46,777 nt of DNA from Pseudomonadota bacterium (GCA_023386865.1 JAEWIV010000493.1:1-46777), one strand, 5' to 3'. Counted from the stretch's first letter, positions 26,832 to 35,600 are shown. Notes: generated from the sequence alone by a model not told the origin. Numbers and translations: made by a program.

Positions 26832-27572
26832 TCAATGCCGCTGAATCTGGCCGATGAAGGCGCGCGTGCGCTCCTGCGTGGGACTCTCGAAGATCGCGGC
26901 CGGCGGGCCTTGCTCGACGATCAGGCCGTGGTCCATGAACACGACGCGGTCGGCGGCGTTCCTGGCAAAGCCCATCTCGTGGCTGACCACGATCATGGTC
27001 ATGCCGCTCTGGCGCAGGTCGCGCATGACCTCGAGCACCGAGCCGACCAGCTCGGGGTCGCGCGCCGAGGTCGGCTCGTCGAACAGCATCACCCGGGGCT
27101 CCAGCGCGATGGCGCGGGCGATGGCGACTCGCTGTTGCTGGCCGCCCGAGAGCTGACCTGGCGTGTGTCCGGCGCGGTCGGCGAGACCGACCCGCTCGAG
27201 CGCCGCGAGGCCCAGCGCCTCCGCCTCCGCGCGTCCCTTGCCCGCCACCTTGCGCAGCGCCAGCGTGACGTTGCCCAGCGCCGTCATGTGCGGATAGAGG
27301 TTGAAGGACTGGAACACCATGCCGATGCGCTGGCGGGCGTGGTTGATGTCGGTCCGGGGATCGAGCATGTCGATGCCGTCGACCACGATCGAGCCGGACG
27401 ACGGTTCCTCCAGACGATTGAGGCAACGCAGGAGGGTCGACTTGCCCGAGCCCGAAGGCCCGATCACGAACACCAGCTCGCGTTCGGCCACCTTCAGATC
27501 GACCCCCTTCAGGACGTGAAGATGGCCAAAATGCTTGTGGACGCCGACTGCTTCGACGATGGCTTTCGACAT
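26832..27572 (-). CDS. Polar amino-acid ABC transporter ATPase with altered D-loop
   Basis: This 246-aa ATPase starts at ATG 27572, 8 nt after GGGGTGA; a GTG at 27584 is an alternative. Motifs are GPSGSGKST (Walker A), FQSFNLYPHMTALGNV (Q-loop), LSGGQQQRVAIARA (signature), VMLFDEPTSARDPEL (Walker B and D-loop) and VVSHEM (H-loop). The D-loop reads SARD where SALD is normal in this family. The gene lies between the binding-protein gene, from which a repeat-bearing 116-nt gap separates it, and permease A. Confidence 0.9.
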   Translation of the reverse strand: MSKAIVEAVGVHKHFGHLHVLKGVDLKVAERELVFVIGPSGSGKSTLLRCLNRLEEPSSGSIVVDGIDMLDPRTDINHARQRIGMVFQSFNLYPHMTALGNVTLALRKVAGKGRAEAEALGLAALERVGLADRAGHTPGQLSGGQQQRVAIARAIALEPRVMLFDEPTSARDPELVGSVLEVMRDLRQSGMTMIVVSHEMGFARNAADRVVFMDHGLIVEQGPPAAIFESPTQERTRAFIGQIQRH

Positions 27573-27647
27573 CAGGCTGGTCACCCCGACCGGAGGCGCG
27601 AAGGGCCGAAGCGGAGGGGCCTTTCTTGACGATGCGGCGACAACAGA

Positions 27648-27678
27648 GGTCCCTCGACTTCGCTTCGCTCAGGATGAC
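27648..27678. repeat. Dispersed GGTCCCTCG/GGATGAC repeat, copy in transporter operon
   Basis: GGTCCCTCGACTTCGCTTCG is followed by CTCAGGATGAC. It matches, with an insertion of about four bases, the reverse complement of the left arm at 14682-14710, and its last 13 bases are identical to 5-17. It lies between binding protein and ATPase genes of one presumed operon and may modulate their relative expression. Confidence 0.7.
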
Positions 27679-27688
27679 GAACGGGATA

Positions 27689-28543
27689 TCAGCCGCACTT
27701 CAGCTCGTGCGGCGTCGGATCGTAGCCCGGCATGCCCGGGACGCCGTAACCCGGCGTGATCACCACGGCGAGGTCGTCGGCATCCGGCTTCTTGTTGAAC
27801 CACTTCTCGTAGAACTTGGCCATGGTGCCGTCCTTCTTCATGCAGTCGAGCGCGTCCTGCAGCTCGGCACGAAGCTTGGGATTGTTCTTCGGCACCGGCG
27901 CGGCCCAGTGGGCGCGCGTGTCCTTGAGCTCGAGGTCGGCCACGAACTGCGGGTTCTTCGAGGCCGCGTAGACGATCGTGGTGTTGCCGCCGAGCGTCGC
28001 GTAGGCGCGTCCCGACAGCACCGCCTGCGTGGCGTCCGGCTGGGTGTCGTAGACCTGCACAGTGAAACCGTGCTTCTCGGCCATCTGTTTGGAGAGCGTC
28101 TCGTAGGGCGTGCCCTTGTTGACGGCGACCGACTTGCCCTTGAGGTCTTCCCAGCTCTTGATCGGCGGCGTGCCCTTCTTGATGCCGAACTGGAAGGCGG
28201 TCCACAGATAGCCCGCCGTGAACAGCATGTTCTCCGCCCGCTCCTTGGTCACCGTGGTCGGGGCGGCGATGAAGTCGTAGCGGCCGGCCTGCATGCCTGG
28301 GATCAGTGTCGAGAAGCTCACCGAATCGATGGTGATGTCGCGCTTCATGCGCTTGGCCGCCTCGGTGAACACGTCGATCTGGAAGCCTTCGGTGCCGCCG
28401 CCCAGCTTGGGCATGGCATGCGGCGCGAAAGTGCCGTCGACCCCGGTGCGCAGCGGTGGCTGCTTCTCCTGGGTCTGGCCCAGGGCCGGAGCCGTGCATA
28501 AGAGGGCCGCGACCGCGATCGCAGCGAAGCGCCGTGTCATCAT
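27689..28543 (-). CDS. Amino-acid-type ABC transporter binding protein (SBP family 3)
   Basis: This 284-aa periplasmic protein has signal peptide RRFAAIAVAALLCTAPALG and family-3 motifs: LRTGVDGTFAPHAM at the start, GFQIDVFTEAAKRM, FDFIAAPTTVT-like segment RYDFIAAPTTVTKERAENM, and SWEDLKGKSVAVNKGT. The ATG at 28543 is chosen because GGGAG lies upstream and the signal peptide starts there. It is first in the importer operon and divergent from the racemase gene, which suggests a nitrogenous ligand such as an amino acid or hydantoin-related compound. Confidence 0.88.
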   Translation of the reverse strand: MMTRRFAAIAVAALLCTAPALGQTQEKQPPLRTGVDGTFAPHAMPKLGGGTEGFQIDVFTEAAKRMKRDITIDSVSFSTLIPGMQAGRYDFIAAPTTVTKERAENMLFTAGYLWTAFQFGIKKGTPPIKSWEDLKGKSVAVNKGTPYETLSKQMAEKHGFTVQVYDTQPDATQAVLSGRAYATLGGNTTIVYAASKNPQFVADLELKDTRAHWAAPVPKNNPKLRAELQDALDCMKKDGTMAKFYEKWFNKKPDADDLAVVITPGYGVPGMPGYDPTPHELKCG

Positions 28544-28617
28544 TTTCTTGGTCTCCCTTGAAGAATCCCCAGGCGGCGACGTTAGATCAGCCATTGTTGA
28601 ATAGCAATTTAGGGGCC
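28544..28617. promoter_or_regulatory. Divergent promoter region, AT-rich core
   Basis: The 74-nt gap between the divergent binding-protein and racemase genes contains CATTGTTGAATAGCAATTTAGG, distinctly AT-rich for this genome, with an imperfect dyad ATTG...CAAT (28593-28608). It is a good candidate for paired promoters and a shared operator. Confidence 0.4.
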
Positions 28618-29301
28618 ATGGTGCGGCCCATGTCCGACGCCGATCGCATCCTCGTCATCAATCCGAACTCGACCGAGGCCGTCACCAAGGGCATCGACGC
28701 CGCGATGGAGCCGCTGCGCATGAAGGGCGGCCCGGCCATCGAATGCGTGACCCTGAGGGAAGGCCCGCCGGGCATCGAAAGCCAGGCCCATGTCGAGCAG
28801 GTCGTCGGACCGATCGGCGACATGGTGAAGAAGCGCGACAACGACTGCTCGGCCTTTGTCATCGCCTGCTATTCCGATCCCGGCCTGCATGCGGCCCGCG
28901 AGATCACGACCCGGCCGGTGCTGGGCATTGCCGAGTGCGGCATCCTGACGGCAATGACGCTCGGCCAGCGGTTCGGCGTCATCTCCATCCTGCGAAAATC
29001 CATTCCGCGTCACTTGCGCTACGTCGGCCAGATGGGCGTCGCCGACCGCATGGCGGGCGATCGCGCCATAGGGCTGGGCGTCGTCGAGCTGGCCGACGAA
29101 GCACGCACCTTCGCGCGCATGGCCGAGGTCGCGGCCGAGCTGCGCGACGAGGACGGCGCCGACGTGCTGGTCATGGGCTGCGCCGGCATGGCGCGCTACC
29201 GCGACCGTCTGCAGCGCCATGTCGGCCTGCCCGTCGTGGAGCCCAGCCAGGCCGCCGTGTCGATGGCGATCGGCCGCTCGCGCCTTGCGTGGTCGACCTG
29301 A
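28618..29301 (+). CDS. Asp/Glu/hydantoin racemase family protein
   Basis: This 227-aa protein of the aspartate/glutamate/hydantoin racemase superfamily carries the start motif ILVINPNSTEAVTKG and the two catalytic Cys: C84 (VIACYSDPG) and C188 (VMGCAGMARY). These are the acid/base pair that inverts the alpha carbon. The opening INPNST is characteristic of hydantoin or allantoin racemases. Placed next to an amino-acid-type importer and 6-9 kb from a hydantoinase and carbamoylase, it is probably the racemase of that route. Start at 28618 or 28630 is uncertain. Confidence 0.82.
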   Translation: MVRPMSDADRILVINPNSTEAVTKGIDAAMEPLRMKGGPAIECVTLREGPPGIESQAHVEQVVGPIGDMVKKRDNDCSAFVIACYSDPGLHAAREITTRPVLGIAECGILTAMTLGQRFGVISILRKSIPRHLRYVGQMGVADRMAGDRAIGLGVVELADEARTFARMAEVAAELRDEDGADVLVMGCAGMARYRDRLQRHVGLPVVEPSQAAVSMAIGRSRLAWST

Positions 29302-29325
29302 CCGCGGGCCCGCGAAAGACAAGCC

Positions 29326-30135
29326 CTACTCGCGGCGGAACTCGTATTCGAAGTTCAGCCGGTCGCGGCAGAGCGCCAGCGTGTCGCTGACGCGCCGGCA
29401 GGTCAGGCTGTTCGGCGGACCGGTCCAGTTCGCCTGTCCCGGATTGCATCGCACTGCAGGCTGGGTGGTGCCGAGGGTGTTGTCGTTGCCGAAGCGCGCG
29501 GTGATGGGAGCAGCACAAGTGATGGTGCCGGTCGCAGGGCACACCGCCGTCGAGCGCCGCTCGCCGCTGCCGTTGGCCCCGAAGCAGATGCGCCCTGCCT
29601 TCACGGCGCAGGTTTCCGAGCGGCTGCCCATGCCGATGCTGCCCCGCGTGTCCTGACCGAGCCGCCAGCAGCCCTGAAGCATGCCGAGATCCTTCTGCGC
29701 CCAACGGTCAGCAGGGAGGGGCGGCGGAGGTGGCGGTGGCGCCTTGGCAACCGGCGGCGGTTTCGGCGGATCGGCGGGTCTGGGCGGCGGCTCGATCGGC
29801 TTGCATTGCGCCAGCTTCCTGCCGATGTCGGCTTCGAGCACGGCGAGCTCGGCCGCAAGCGTCCTGCCGTCCGCCTCCGCAGCGTCGAGCGAAGCCTTCA
29901 GGAGGGGCGTTGGATCGGGCGCGGCTTCCGCTGCAGGCGGCGCCTCTGCCTGCCGCACGGAGACGTTGCCTGACGGCTCGACCGGTGTGCAGGCGCGCAG
30001 GAACCAGGACGCGATCAACAGCGCCAGGATCAGCAGCAGACCCATCAGAAACGCGGCCAGCCAGCGGGGACGGCCTTGCAAGGAACGCGCGGTCATTTCT
30101 CGAACAGCTTCCGGTGCCGAGCTTACATCCTCCAT
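29326..30135 (-). CDS. Membrane-anchored Pro-rich protein with Cys-rich C-terminal domain
   Basis: This 269-aa protein has one transmembrane helix (about 26-46), an Ala/Glu-rich probable coiled coil (about 75-110), a Pro-rich linker with eight consecutive Pro-rich positions (about 113-142), and a C-terminal domain (about 148-269) starting DLGMLQGCWRLGQD and holding around eight Cys. The domain probably sits in the periplasm, stabilised by disulfides. I have no firm family. A GCW motif of this type occurs in bacterial proteins of uncertain virulence-related annotation. Convergent with the racemase gene. Confidence 0.6.
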   Translation of the reverse strand: MEDVSSAPEAVREMTARSLQGRPRWLAAFLMGLLLILALLIASWFLRACTPVEPSGNVSVRQAEAPPAAEAAPDPTPLLKASLDAAEADGRTLAAELAVLEADIGRKLAQCKPIEPPPRPADPPKPPPVAKAPPPPPPPLPADRWAQKDLGMLQGCWRLGQDTRGSIGMGSRSETCAVKAGRICFGANGSGERRSTAVCPATGTITCAAPITARFGNDNTLGTTQPAVRCNPGQANWTGPPNSLTCRRVSDTLALCRDRLNFEYEFRRE

Positions 30136-30208
30136 GCGCCCGGACCGTGGTGATCAATCGACGGCCGTCGCCTTGTTTGGCCTCGTCGCCGCCGAAAAAT
30201 CGACGCGA

Positions 30209-33200
30209 TCAGGTGGCCTCGCGCATCGTCCGCGCCAGCAAGGCGAAGCCCATGCGCTCCGCCTGCGCGGCCTGCTCGTTCAGCTCGGCGCGCTTCTGCG
30301 GCGTCAGCAGACCGTCGGCCGCATCGGCCATCAGCAAGGCGCGCCGCACGATGAGGTCGGTGAGCGGCATGGGCTCGCTCCGCGTGAAAGCCGCCAGCGC
30401 CTCGGCATGGCGGCGCGCCGGCGCGCCGAGGCCGGCGGCCAACGTCGCCTCGATGGCATAGCGCCGGAAGAAGAAGTGGTTGTGCCCGAGAGTCGGGCCG
30501 GCCAGCAACGCCTCGCCCTCGTCGAGATAGGCATCGCGCTCCGCCGGGTCGTCGGACAGCTTCGCGGCGATGCCGAAGGTTACCGGCCCCATGTAGGCCA
30601 TGGCCTGGTGCGTTCGACACAACGCCACCGCTTCCCGCGCCATCTCGGCCGCCAGCGCCGCTTCGCCGATCTGCGCCTGCAGCTCGGCGCCGAAGATCAC
30701 GTTCTCGCACTCGAAGCGCCAGGCGCCGAGCTCCGCCACGATGGCGCGCGCCGCATCGACATGCGGCAGCCCGACCTCGGGGCGCCCATCTTCCATGGCG
30801 GTGATGATCAGGCTGTGCAGGGCGATCAGCTCGGCGCGCCGATTGTGCGCCTGGCGAGCGAGGCGGCGTGCGTGCTCCGCCATCTCGCGCATGCCATCGA
30901 GCCGCATCAGGTAGCATTCGACGATAGCCGCCATCGGCCGGTTGGCGACCTCGACTCCGGCAGCGCCGGCGCTGTGGGCAGCGGCAATGCAGCGCTCCAG
31001 CGCGCTCGCTGCCGAGCGCATCCGCCCTTGGGCATAGAAAGCGTCCGCCAGCCCACCCAAGGCGCGCGCCACCAGCTCGGGAGACTGCGCGCGCTCGGCG
31101 AGCTGCAGGGCGGCCCGGTGCTGGTCCATGCACTGCTCCACCAGACCGCGCGGGAACAGGAGGTTGCCGCGCAGGTGCCGGCAGCGTGATCCCAGGGTCG
31201 CGAGGTCGGCGGAATCGGCAATGGCCTGCGCGCGGTCGAGCGCCTGCTCGGCGCCCGACAGGTCGTCGACGATGCGCAGGGCGGCAGCGACGCCGAAATG
31301 CGCCTCGCCGCGCCCGACGTCGTCGACCGCCCGCGCCAGCGCGGTATCGAAATGAGCTCGCGCCACCTTCGCCGCGCCCAGGTCGAGCCGGAGATGGCCG
31401 GCCAGCAGGGCGAGCGCCAAAGCGTCGCCGTCTTGAGCCGCCAGCGCCAGGCCGCGCTCCGCATTCTCGACGGCCGCCGCCAGCCGGCCGCTGTCGCGCC
31501 GCCGCTCGGCCGCTGTCCGGTATGCCGCCGCCGCCTCCGGATCTCCGGCGCGATCGAGATGCTGGGCGCGCAGCTCGGGCTCGCCGTCTCCCAGCCAGTC
31601 CGCAGCGCGACGGTGGTAACGACGCGCGGTCTCCTTGAGCAGCGAGGCGTAGGTCGCTTCCTGGATCAGGGCGTGGGCGAACATCAGCATGTCGCCGTCA
31701 CGCACGAGCAGGCCGCCGTCGATCAGGGGCCGCGCCTCGTAGTCCGGCTCGGCGGCAAGCGCGCGCAGGGCCGCGAGCGAGAAGCGCTGGCCCAGCACCG
31801 AAGCGGCCTGCAACGCGGTGCGGTCGCCGCGCGTCAGGCGGTCCAGCCGCGCCTGCACCAGGCCGCGGATCGATCCCGGGAGCGCCGTCGCCTCCGATTC
31901 CGCGGCGTTCAGCGCCAGCTGCTCGAGAAAGAGCGGATTGCCTCCGGACCGGGCGACGAAGCGCTCGACCACGGCCTGGTCGACAGCGCTCGCGGCGGCC
32001 TGGGCCAGCCGCTGCATGGCATCGGCGCGCAGCGGGCCGAGTTCGACGACAGTCACCGCAGCGCCGCCGAGATCGCGCCGGAACGCGGCATCCACCGGAT
32101 CCCCCTCCGGCCGCGCTGTCGTTACCAGCACCAGCGGTCGCTCGGCGGTGAGTCGCGCAGCGCCGCGCACGAAGGCACGCAGCGCGTCGTTCGCCCAGTG
32201 CAAGTCCTCGACGGCGATGGCGAGCGGCGTGTCGACCGCAACCGCCGCCGCCAGCGCCGCCACGGCTTCGGCGCGCGATGCGGCGCGGCGCGAGTCCTGC
32301 ATTGCCGCATAGGGCGTCGCGAGTTCCTTCGGCATCGGCCGCTCGAGCACGTCGTGCAGCGCCGCTCGCAGCCCGCCATCGGCGGCCTCGTCGGCCAGCC
32401 ATTCGGGCCGCCGGGCGATCAACTCCTCGGCCAGGACGCGCAACGGCGTCTGGCGGCGCGCTGCGCCGAAATCGAGCACGCGCACCAGGATGGCAGAGAA
32501 GCCGCGCCGCTCGGCCTCGGCCAGGGTCTCGCCGAGCAGGCGCGTCTTGCCGATGCCCGCTTCGCCACGCAGGTGCAGCACCGTTCCAGGCTGCGACGCG
32601 CCCAGCACGGCAGCGATCTGGGCCAGCTCGATCTCGCGGCCGACGAAGGGCAGCCGCCCCGCCTTGCCGCTCTCTCGCATGCCGTCCAACCGCCACAGCG
32701 CCTGCGGTCGGGAGATGCCTTTGAGGGATCGTTCGCCGAGCGGCTTGCCATGCACGCGGTCGGCGACGGCGCGCCACGTCGCCTCGTCGACAACGATCTC
32801 GCCGGGCCCGGCCTCGCCGACCAGTCGAGCGGCGAGGTTCACCGTATCGCCCAACACGGTGTAGTCCCGCCGTACGCTGCCGCCCATCTCGCCGGCCACG
32901 ACCTCGCCCAGCGCGACGCCGATATGGGTAAAGATCGGCCGTCCCAGCTCGGCCGACAGCGCCGGCATGGCCCGTTGCAGCGCATCGGCCGTGGCGACGG
33001 CACGCAGCGGATCGTCCTCGTGCGCGACGGGGGCGCCGAACACCGCCATGGTGGCGTCGCCGATATGCTTGTCGACCGACCCGCCGTGCTCGACGATCAG
33101 CTCGTCGGCGCGGGCGAGGAAACGGTCGACGATGCGGCGCATCTCTTCCGCGCCCAGTTCGCTCGAAAGCTCGGTGAAGCTGCAAAGGTCGGCGAACAGG

Positions 33201-33427
33201 ACAGCGACCTGGCGGCGTTCGGCCTCGCCGGCGCCGGCGGCCGGCGCTTCGGCCAGCGCGGCAACGGCTTCCATCAGCCGCTTGCGATGGCCGAGGGAGG
33301 CGACACCGAGCTCCCGCAGGTCATCGCCCGACAGCGATCTCAGCAGCCCGCCATCGATGTGGTTGGCAGCGAACGCCTCCGCATATTGGCCGAGGCCCAG
33401 TTTTTCCAGCCAGTCACGAACGTCCAT
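30209..33427 (-). CDS. SAM - class III adenylate cyclase - AAA ATPase - TPR regulator
   Basis: This 1072-aa protein has a SAM domain (1-58, WLEKLGLGQYAEAF), a class III nucleotide cyclase domain (about 73-225; metal residues D80 and D124, K120 in DKHIGD, N197 in GDTVNLAARL), an AAA-type ATPase (Walker A GEAGIGKT 288-295) and a long helical TPR-like region from about 650 to the end. Such proteins are large signalling sensors in alphaproteobacteria and actinobacteria. Probable product is cAMP; inputs unknown. The cyclase catalytic residues look intact. Confidence 0.88.
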   Translation of the reverse strand: MDVRDWLEKLGLGQYAEAFAANHIDGGLLRSLSGDDLRELGVASLGHRKRLMEAVAALAEAPAAGAGEAERRQVAVLFADLCSFTELSSELGAEEMRRIVDRFLARADELIVEHGGSVDKHIGDATMAVFGAPVAHEDDPLRAVATADALQRAMPALSAELGRPIFTHIGVALGEVVAGEMGGSVRRDYTVLGDTVNLAARLVGEAGPGEIVVDEATWRAVADRVHGKPLGERSLKGISRPQALWRLDGMRESGKAGRLPFVGREIELAQIAAVLGASQPGTVLHLRGEAGIGKTRLLGETLAEAERRGFSAILVRVLDFGAARRQTPLRVLAEELIARRPEWLADEAADGGLRAALHDVLERPMPKELATPYAAMQDSRRAASRAEAVAALAAAVAVDTPLAIAVEDLHWANDALRAFVRGAARLTAERPLVLVTTARPEGDPVDAAFRRDLGGAAVTVVELGPLRADAMQRLAQAAASAVDQAVVERFVARSGGNPLFLEQLALNAAESEATALPGSIRGLVQARLDRLTRGDRTALQAASVLGQRFSLAALRALAAEPDYEARPLIDGGLLVRDGDMLMFAHALIQEATYASLLKETARRYHRRAADWLGDGEPELRAQHLDRAGDPEAAAAYRTAAERRRDSGRLAAAVENAERGLALAAQDGDALALALLAGHLRLDLGAAKVARAHFDTALARAVDDVGRGEAHFGVAAALRIVDDLSGAEQALDRAQAIADSADLATLGSRCRHLRGNLLFPRGLVEQCMDQHRAALQLAERAQSPELVARALGGLADAFYAQGRMRSAASALERCIAAAHSAGAAGVEVANRPMAAIVECYLMRLDGMREMAEHARRLARQAHNRRAELIALHSLIITAMEDGRPEVGLPHVDAARAIVAELGAWRFECENVIFGAELQAQIGEAALAAEMAREAVALCRTHQAMAYMGPVTFGIAAKLSDDPAERDAYLDEGEALLAGPTLGHNHFFFRRYAIEATLAAGLGAPARRHAEALAAFTRSEPMPLTDLIVRRALLMADAADGLLTPQKRAELNEQAAQAERMGFALLARTMREAT

Positions 33428-33507
33428 TCGGCCGACCCTGCCCTTCGGCCCACGCTACGCCTATCGGGCCGGCGATGCACCATGTCCGTGGCCGAGCCGG
33501 GGCGGGC

Positions 33508-34137
33508 TTACCCGGCGGCGGCGGATTTCTTCGGTCCCTCTGCCGCCGGGAACACCACGCGATCGTCGGTGCGGCAGTACCGGTCGGCGAACATGCGGCC
33601 GATCGGATGGTATTTCTCCATGTGCACGCGCATGGCCTTGGGGTCCCACAGCTCGTCGCGGATATGGAAGCGCAGCCCCTCGCCGATGATCAGCTGACGG
33701 TCGTCCTTGACGTTGATGACCTGCCAAGTCCGACACTCCATCGCCCACGGCGCATCGGCCAGCCGCGGCGGCTTGATGTCGACCGACGGGGCGAGCTTCA
33801 GGCCGAGATAATCGGCTTCGCCGATGTCCGGCGGGAAGTCGCCGCTCGAATCGTGCATCGCGCGGGCAAGCGGCTCGTCCGTCAGGTTCACGACGAACTC
33901 ACCCGTGCGCTTGATGTTGATCCAGGTGTCCTTGATGCGCCCGTCCGGCCGCTTGTTGACGGCGAACATGACGAGCGGCGGGTCTTCGGCGAAGACGTTG
34001 AAGAAGCTGAAGGGTGCGGCGTTGACCGTCCCGGTCGGGCCGATGGTGGTGACCCAGGCGATCGGCCGCGGCAGAACGAACGCCGTCAGGATCTTGTAGC
34101 GGTCGTGATGGTTCACGTCGGAGACGGCGTATTGCAT
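33508..34137 (-). CDS. Flavin-reductase-like split-barrel protein
   Basis: This 209-aa protein of the flavin reductase-like (FMN-binding split-barrel) family carries RPIAWVTTIGPTGTVNAAPF and SFFNVFAEDPPLVMFAVNKR near residues 24-62 and VVNLTDEPLARAM. Members bind FMN and reduce it or act as oxygenase partners. It is 10 nt downstream of the carbamoylase gene on the same strand, so they are co-transcribed. A specific role in ureide metabolism is not evident. Confidence 0.85.
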   Translation of the reverse strand: MQYAVSDVNHHDRYKILTAFVLPRPIAWVTTIGPTGTVNAAPFSFFNVFAEDPPLVMFAVNKRPDGRIKDTWINIKRTGEFVVNLTDEPLARAMHDSSGDFPPDIGEADYLGLKLAPSVDIKPPRLADAPWAMECRTWQVINVKDDRQLIIGEGLRFHIRDELWDPKAMRVHMEKYHPIGRMFADRYCRTDDRVVFPAAEGPKKSAAAG

Positions 34138-34147
34138 GTCGGAATCC

Positions 34148-35098
34148 TCAGTTGCTCGGCTCGAGCTTCACACCGGTGCGCTCGACGATCAGCTTGTAGT
34201 GCTCGGGCCGGCGGTGCTTGGCGAAGTTGAAGGTGGTGTTGCGGATGTATTCGCCGAGCTCCATGTCGCAGTCGTAGGACACGACCTCGTCCTCCTCGGT
34301 CGTCGACTTGGACACGATCTCGCCGGTCGGTGCGACGATGGCCGTGCCGCCATGGAGGCTGAAGCCGTCCTCCTTGCCGGCCTTGGCGGTCGCCACGACC
34401 CAGATGCCGTTCTGGTAGGCGGCCGCCTGGATCGAGAGATTGTGATGGAACACGCGCAGGTACGGCGGCTCCTTGGGCGCATAGACGTTGTCGGTCGGCG
34501 TGTTGTAGCCCAGCACCACCATCTCGGCGCCCTTCAGCCCCATGACGCGGAAGGTCTCGGGCCAGCGCCGGTCGTTGCAGATGCACTGGCCGACGATGAT
34601 GTCGTCCTTGAACATCTTCCAGACGTTGAAGCCGAGGTTGCCGACCTCGAAATACTTCTTCTCGAGATGCTGGTAGGGCGCCGCCGGCCGGTGCTCGGCA
34701 TGACCCGGCAGATGGACCTTGCGGTACTTGCCGACGAGGCGGCCGACCGGCCCGACCAGGATCGAGGTGTTGAAGCGGTGCTCGCCACCATCCTCCTCCG
34801 TGAGCTCGGCATAGCCCAGGTAGAAGCCGATGCCCTTGGAGCGCGCCAGCTCGAACAGCGGCAGCGTCTCGGGACTCGGCATCTGCGCCTCGAAGTACCT
34901 GTCGATCTCGGCCTGGTCCTCCATCCACCAGCGGGGAAAGAAGGTGGTGAGCGCGAGCTCGGGGAAGACCACGAACTTCGAGCCGCGTGAATCGGCCTCC
35001 TTCAGCATCTCGATCAGGCGCGCGACCACGCTCTTGCGGCTGTCGGCGCGGTTGATGGGGCCGAGCTGGGCGGCGGAGACTTTCAGGCGACGGGACAT
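34148..35098 (-). CDS. N-carbamoyl-D-amino-acid hydrolase (nitrilase superfamily)
   Basis: This 316-aa enzyme hydrolyses N-carbamoyl-D-amino acids to D-amino acid, carbon dioxide and ammonia. The nitrilase triad is E47 (VVFPELAL), K127 (GKYRKVHLPG) and C174 (ICNDRRWPETFRVMGLKG), the last motif matching characterised D-carbamoylases. YNTPTDN and SIQAAAYQNGIWVV are further matches. With D-hydantoinase 1 kb upstream it completes the hydantoin route. Between them lie degraded genes. The start ATG is 11 nt after the broken ParE frame ends. Confidence 0.87.
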   Translation of the reverse strand: MSRRLKVSAAQLGPINRADSRKSVVARLIEMLKEADSRGSKFVVFPELALTTFFPRWWMEDQAEIDRYFEAQMPSPETLPLFELARSKGIGFYLGYAELTEEDGGEHRFNTSILVGPVGRLVGKYRKVHLPGHAEHRPAAPYQHLEKKYFEVGNLGFNVWKMFKDDIIVGQCICNDRRWPETFRVMGLKGAEMVVLGYNTPTDNVYAPKEPPYLRVFHHNLSIQAAAYQNGIWVVATAKAGKEDGFSLHGGTAIVAPTGEIVSKSTTEEDEVVSYDCDMELGEYIRNTTFNFAKHRRPEHYKLIVERTGVKLEPSN

Positions 35099-35108
35099 TT
35101 CAATCTCT

Positions 35109-35312
35109 CTAATCGGGCAAATGACGGTCCGGACTCATGCGAACATACAAGATGCGGACAATCTCACGCTGTCCTTCAAGACGACATAGTAGATGGTGTG
35201 AGAACGAAAGCGATAGCGCCGAACACCCTCGATGATTTCGCCATAGTTTGAACCGATGGACGGAATGCGCCGGACACGTCCCATTGCCTGCCAGCGACCG
35301 GCACCTTCGAAG
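35109..35312 (-). pseudogene. ParE-type toxin, truncated and frameshifted
   Basis: Downstream of ParD, one frame reads SFEGAGRWQAMGRVRRIPSI, GSNYGEIIEGVRRYRF and RSHTIYYVVLKDSV, then ends in a different frame with EIVRILYVRMSPDRHLPD and a stop at 35109. This is the C-terminal part of a RelE/ParE toxin with one base missing near DSV/EIV. The N-terminal third is absent because ParD runs up to the fragment. It should be non-functional, leaving ParD as an orphan antitoxin. Confidence 0.8.
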
Positions 35313-35561
35313 CTAGGCTCCGCGACGTTTCTTGAGGCGCCTCACGACCTTCTTGATGTCAAATCCTTCGGCGTCAGGCCCGTCCAGCCCCACCCGCAAT
35401 GCCTTGCGTAGGCGAGCGGCCTTACGTTCGCGAACCGCCTCTTCCTCGCGCTGCAATAGCCGAAGTGCTTCGCGCACGACTTCGCTGGCATTGTTGTAGT
35501 CGCCCGTCTTCACCTTGGCCTTGACGAAACCCTCCAGTTTGGGTGTCAGCGAGACGTTCAT
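35313..35561 (-). CDS. ParD-type antitoxin (ribbon-helix-helix), now orphan
   Basis: This 82-aa protein resembles ParD/CC2985-type antitoxins: NVSLTPKLEGFVKAKVKTGD is the RHH DNA-binding strand-helix, YNNASEVVREALRLLQREEE the second helix, and the C-terminal part is highly basic. GGAG lies 5 nt upstream of ATG 35561. Its toxin partner is broken. The 5' flank has an operator-like dyad. It may survive as an anti-toxin or as a plain repressor; loss of the toxin removes selection for it. Confidence 0.8.
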   Translation of the reverse strand: MNVSLTPKLEGFVKAKVKTGDYNNASEVVREALRLLQREEEAVRERKAARLRKALRVGLDGPDAEGFDIKKVVRRLKKRRGA

Positions 35562-35587
35562 GATCACTCCATCTTATGCCAAACTTT

Positions 35588-35600
35588 GCTAAAGCTTAGC
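35588..35600 (-). promoter_or_regulatory. Candidate ParD autoregulatory operator
   Basis: GCTAA-GCT-TTAGC on the minus strand is a dyad 27 nt upstream of the ParD start, in a locally AT-rich stretch with TAAGAT as possible -10. Such dyads are typical autoregulatory sites for RHH antitoxins. It lies within the 3' end of the DinB pseudogene. Confidence 0.42.
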
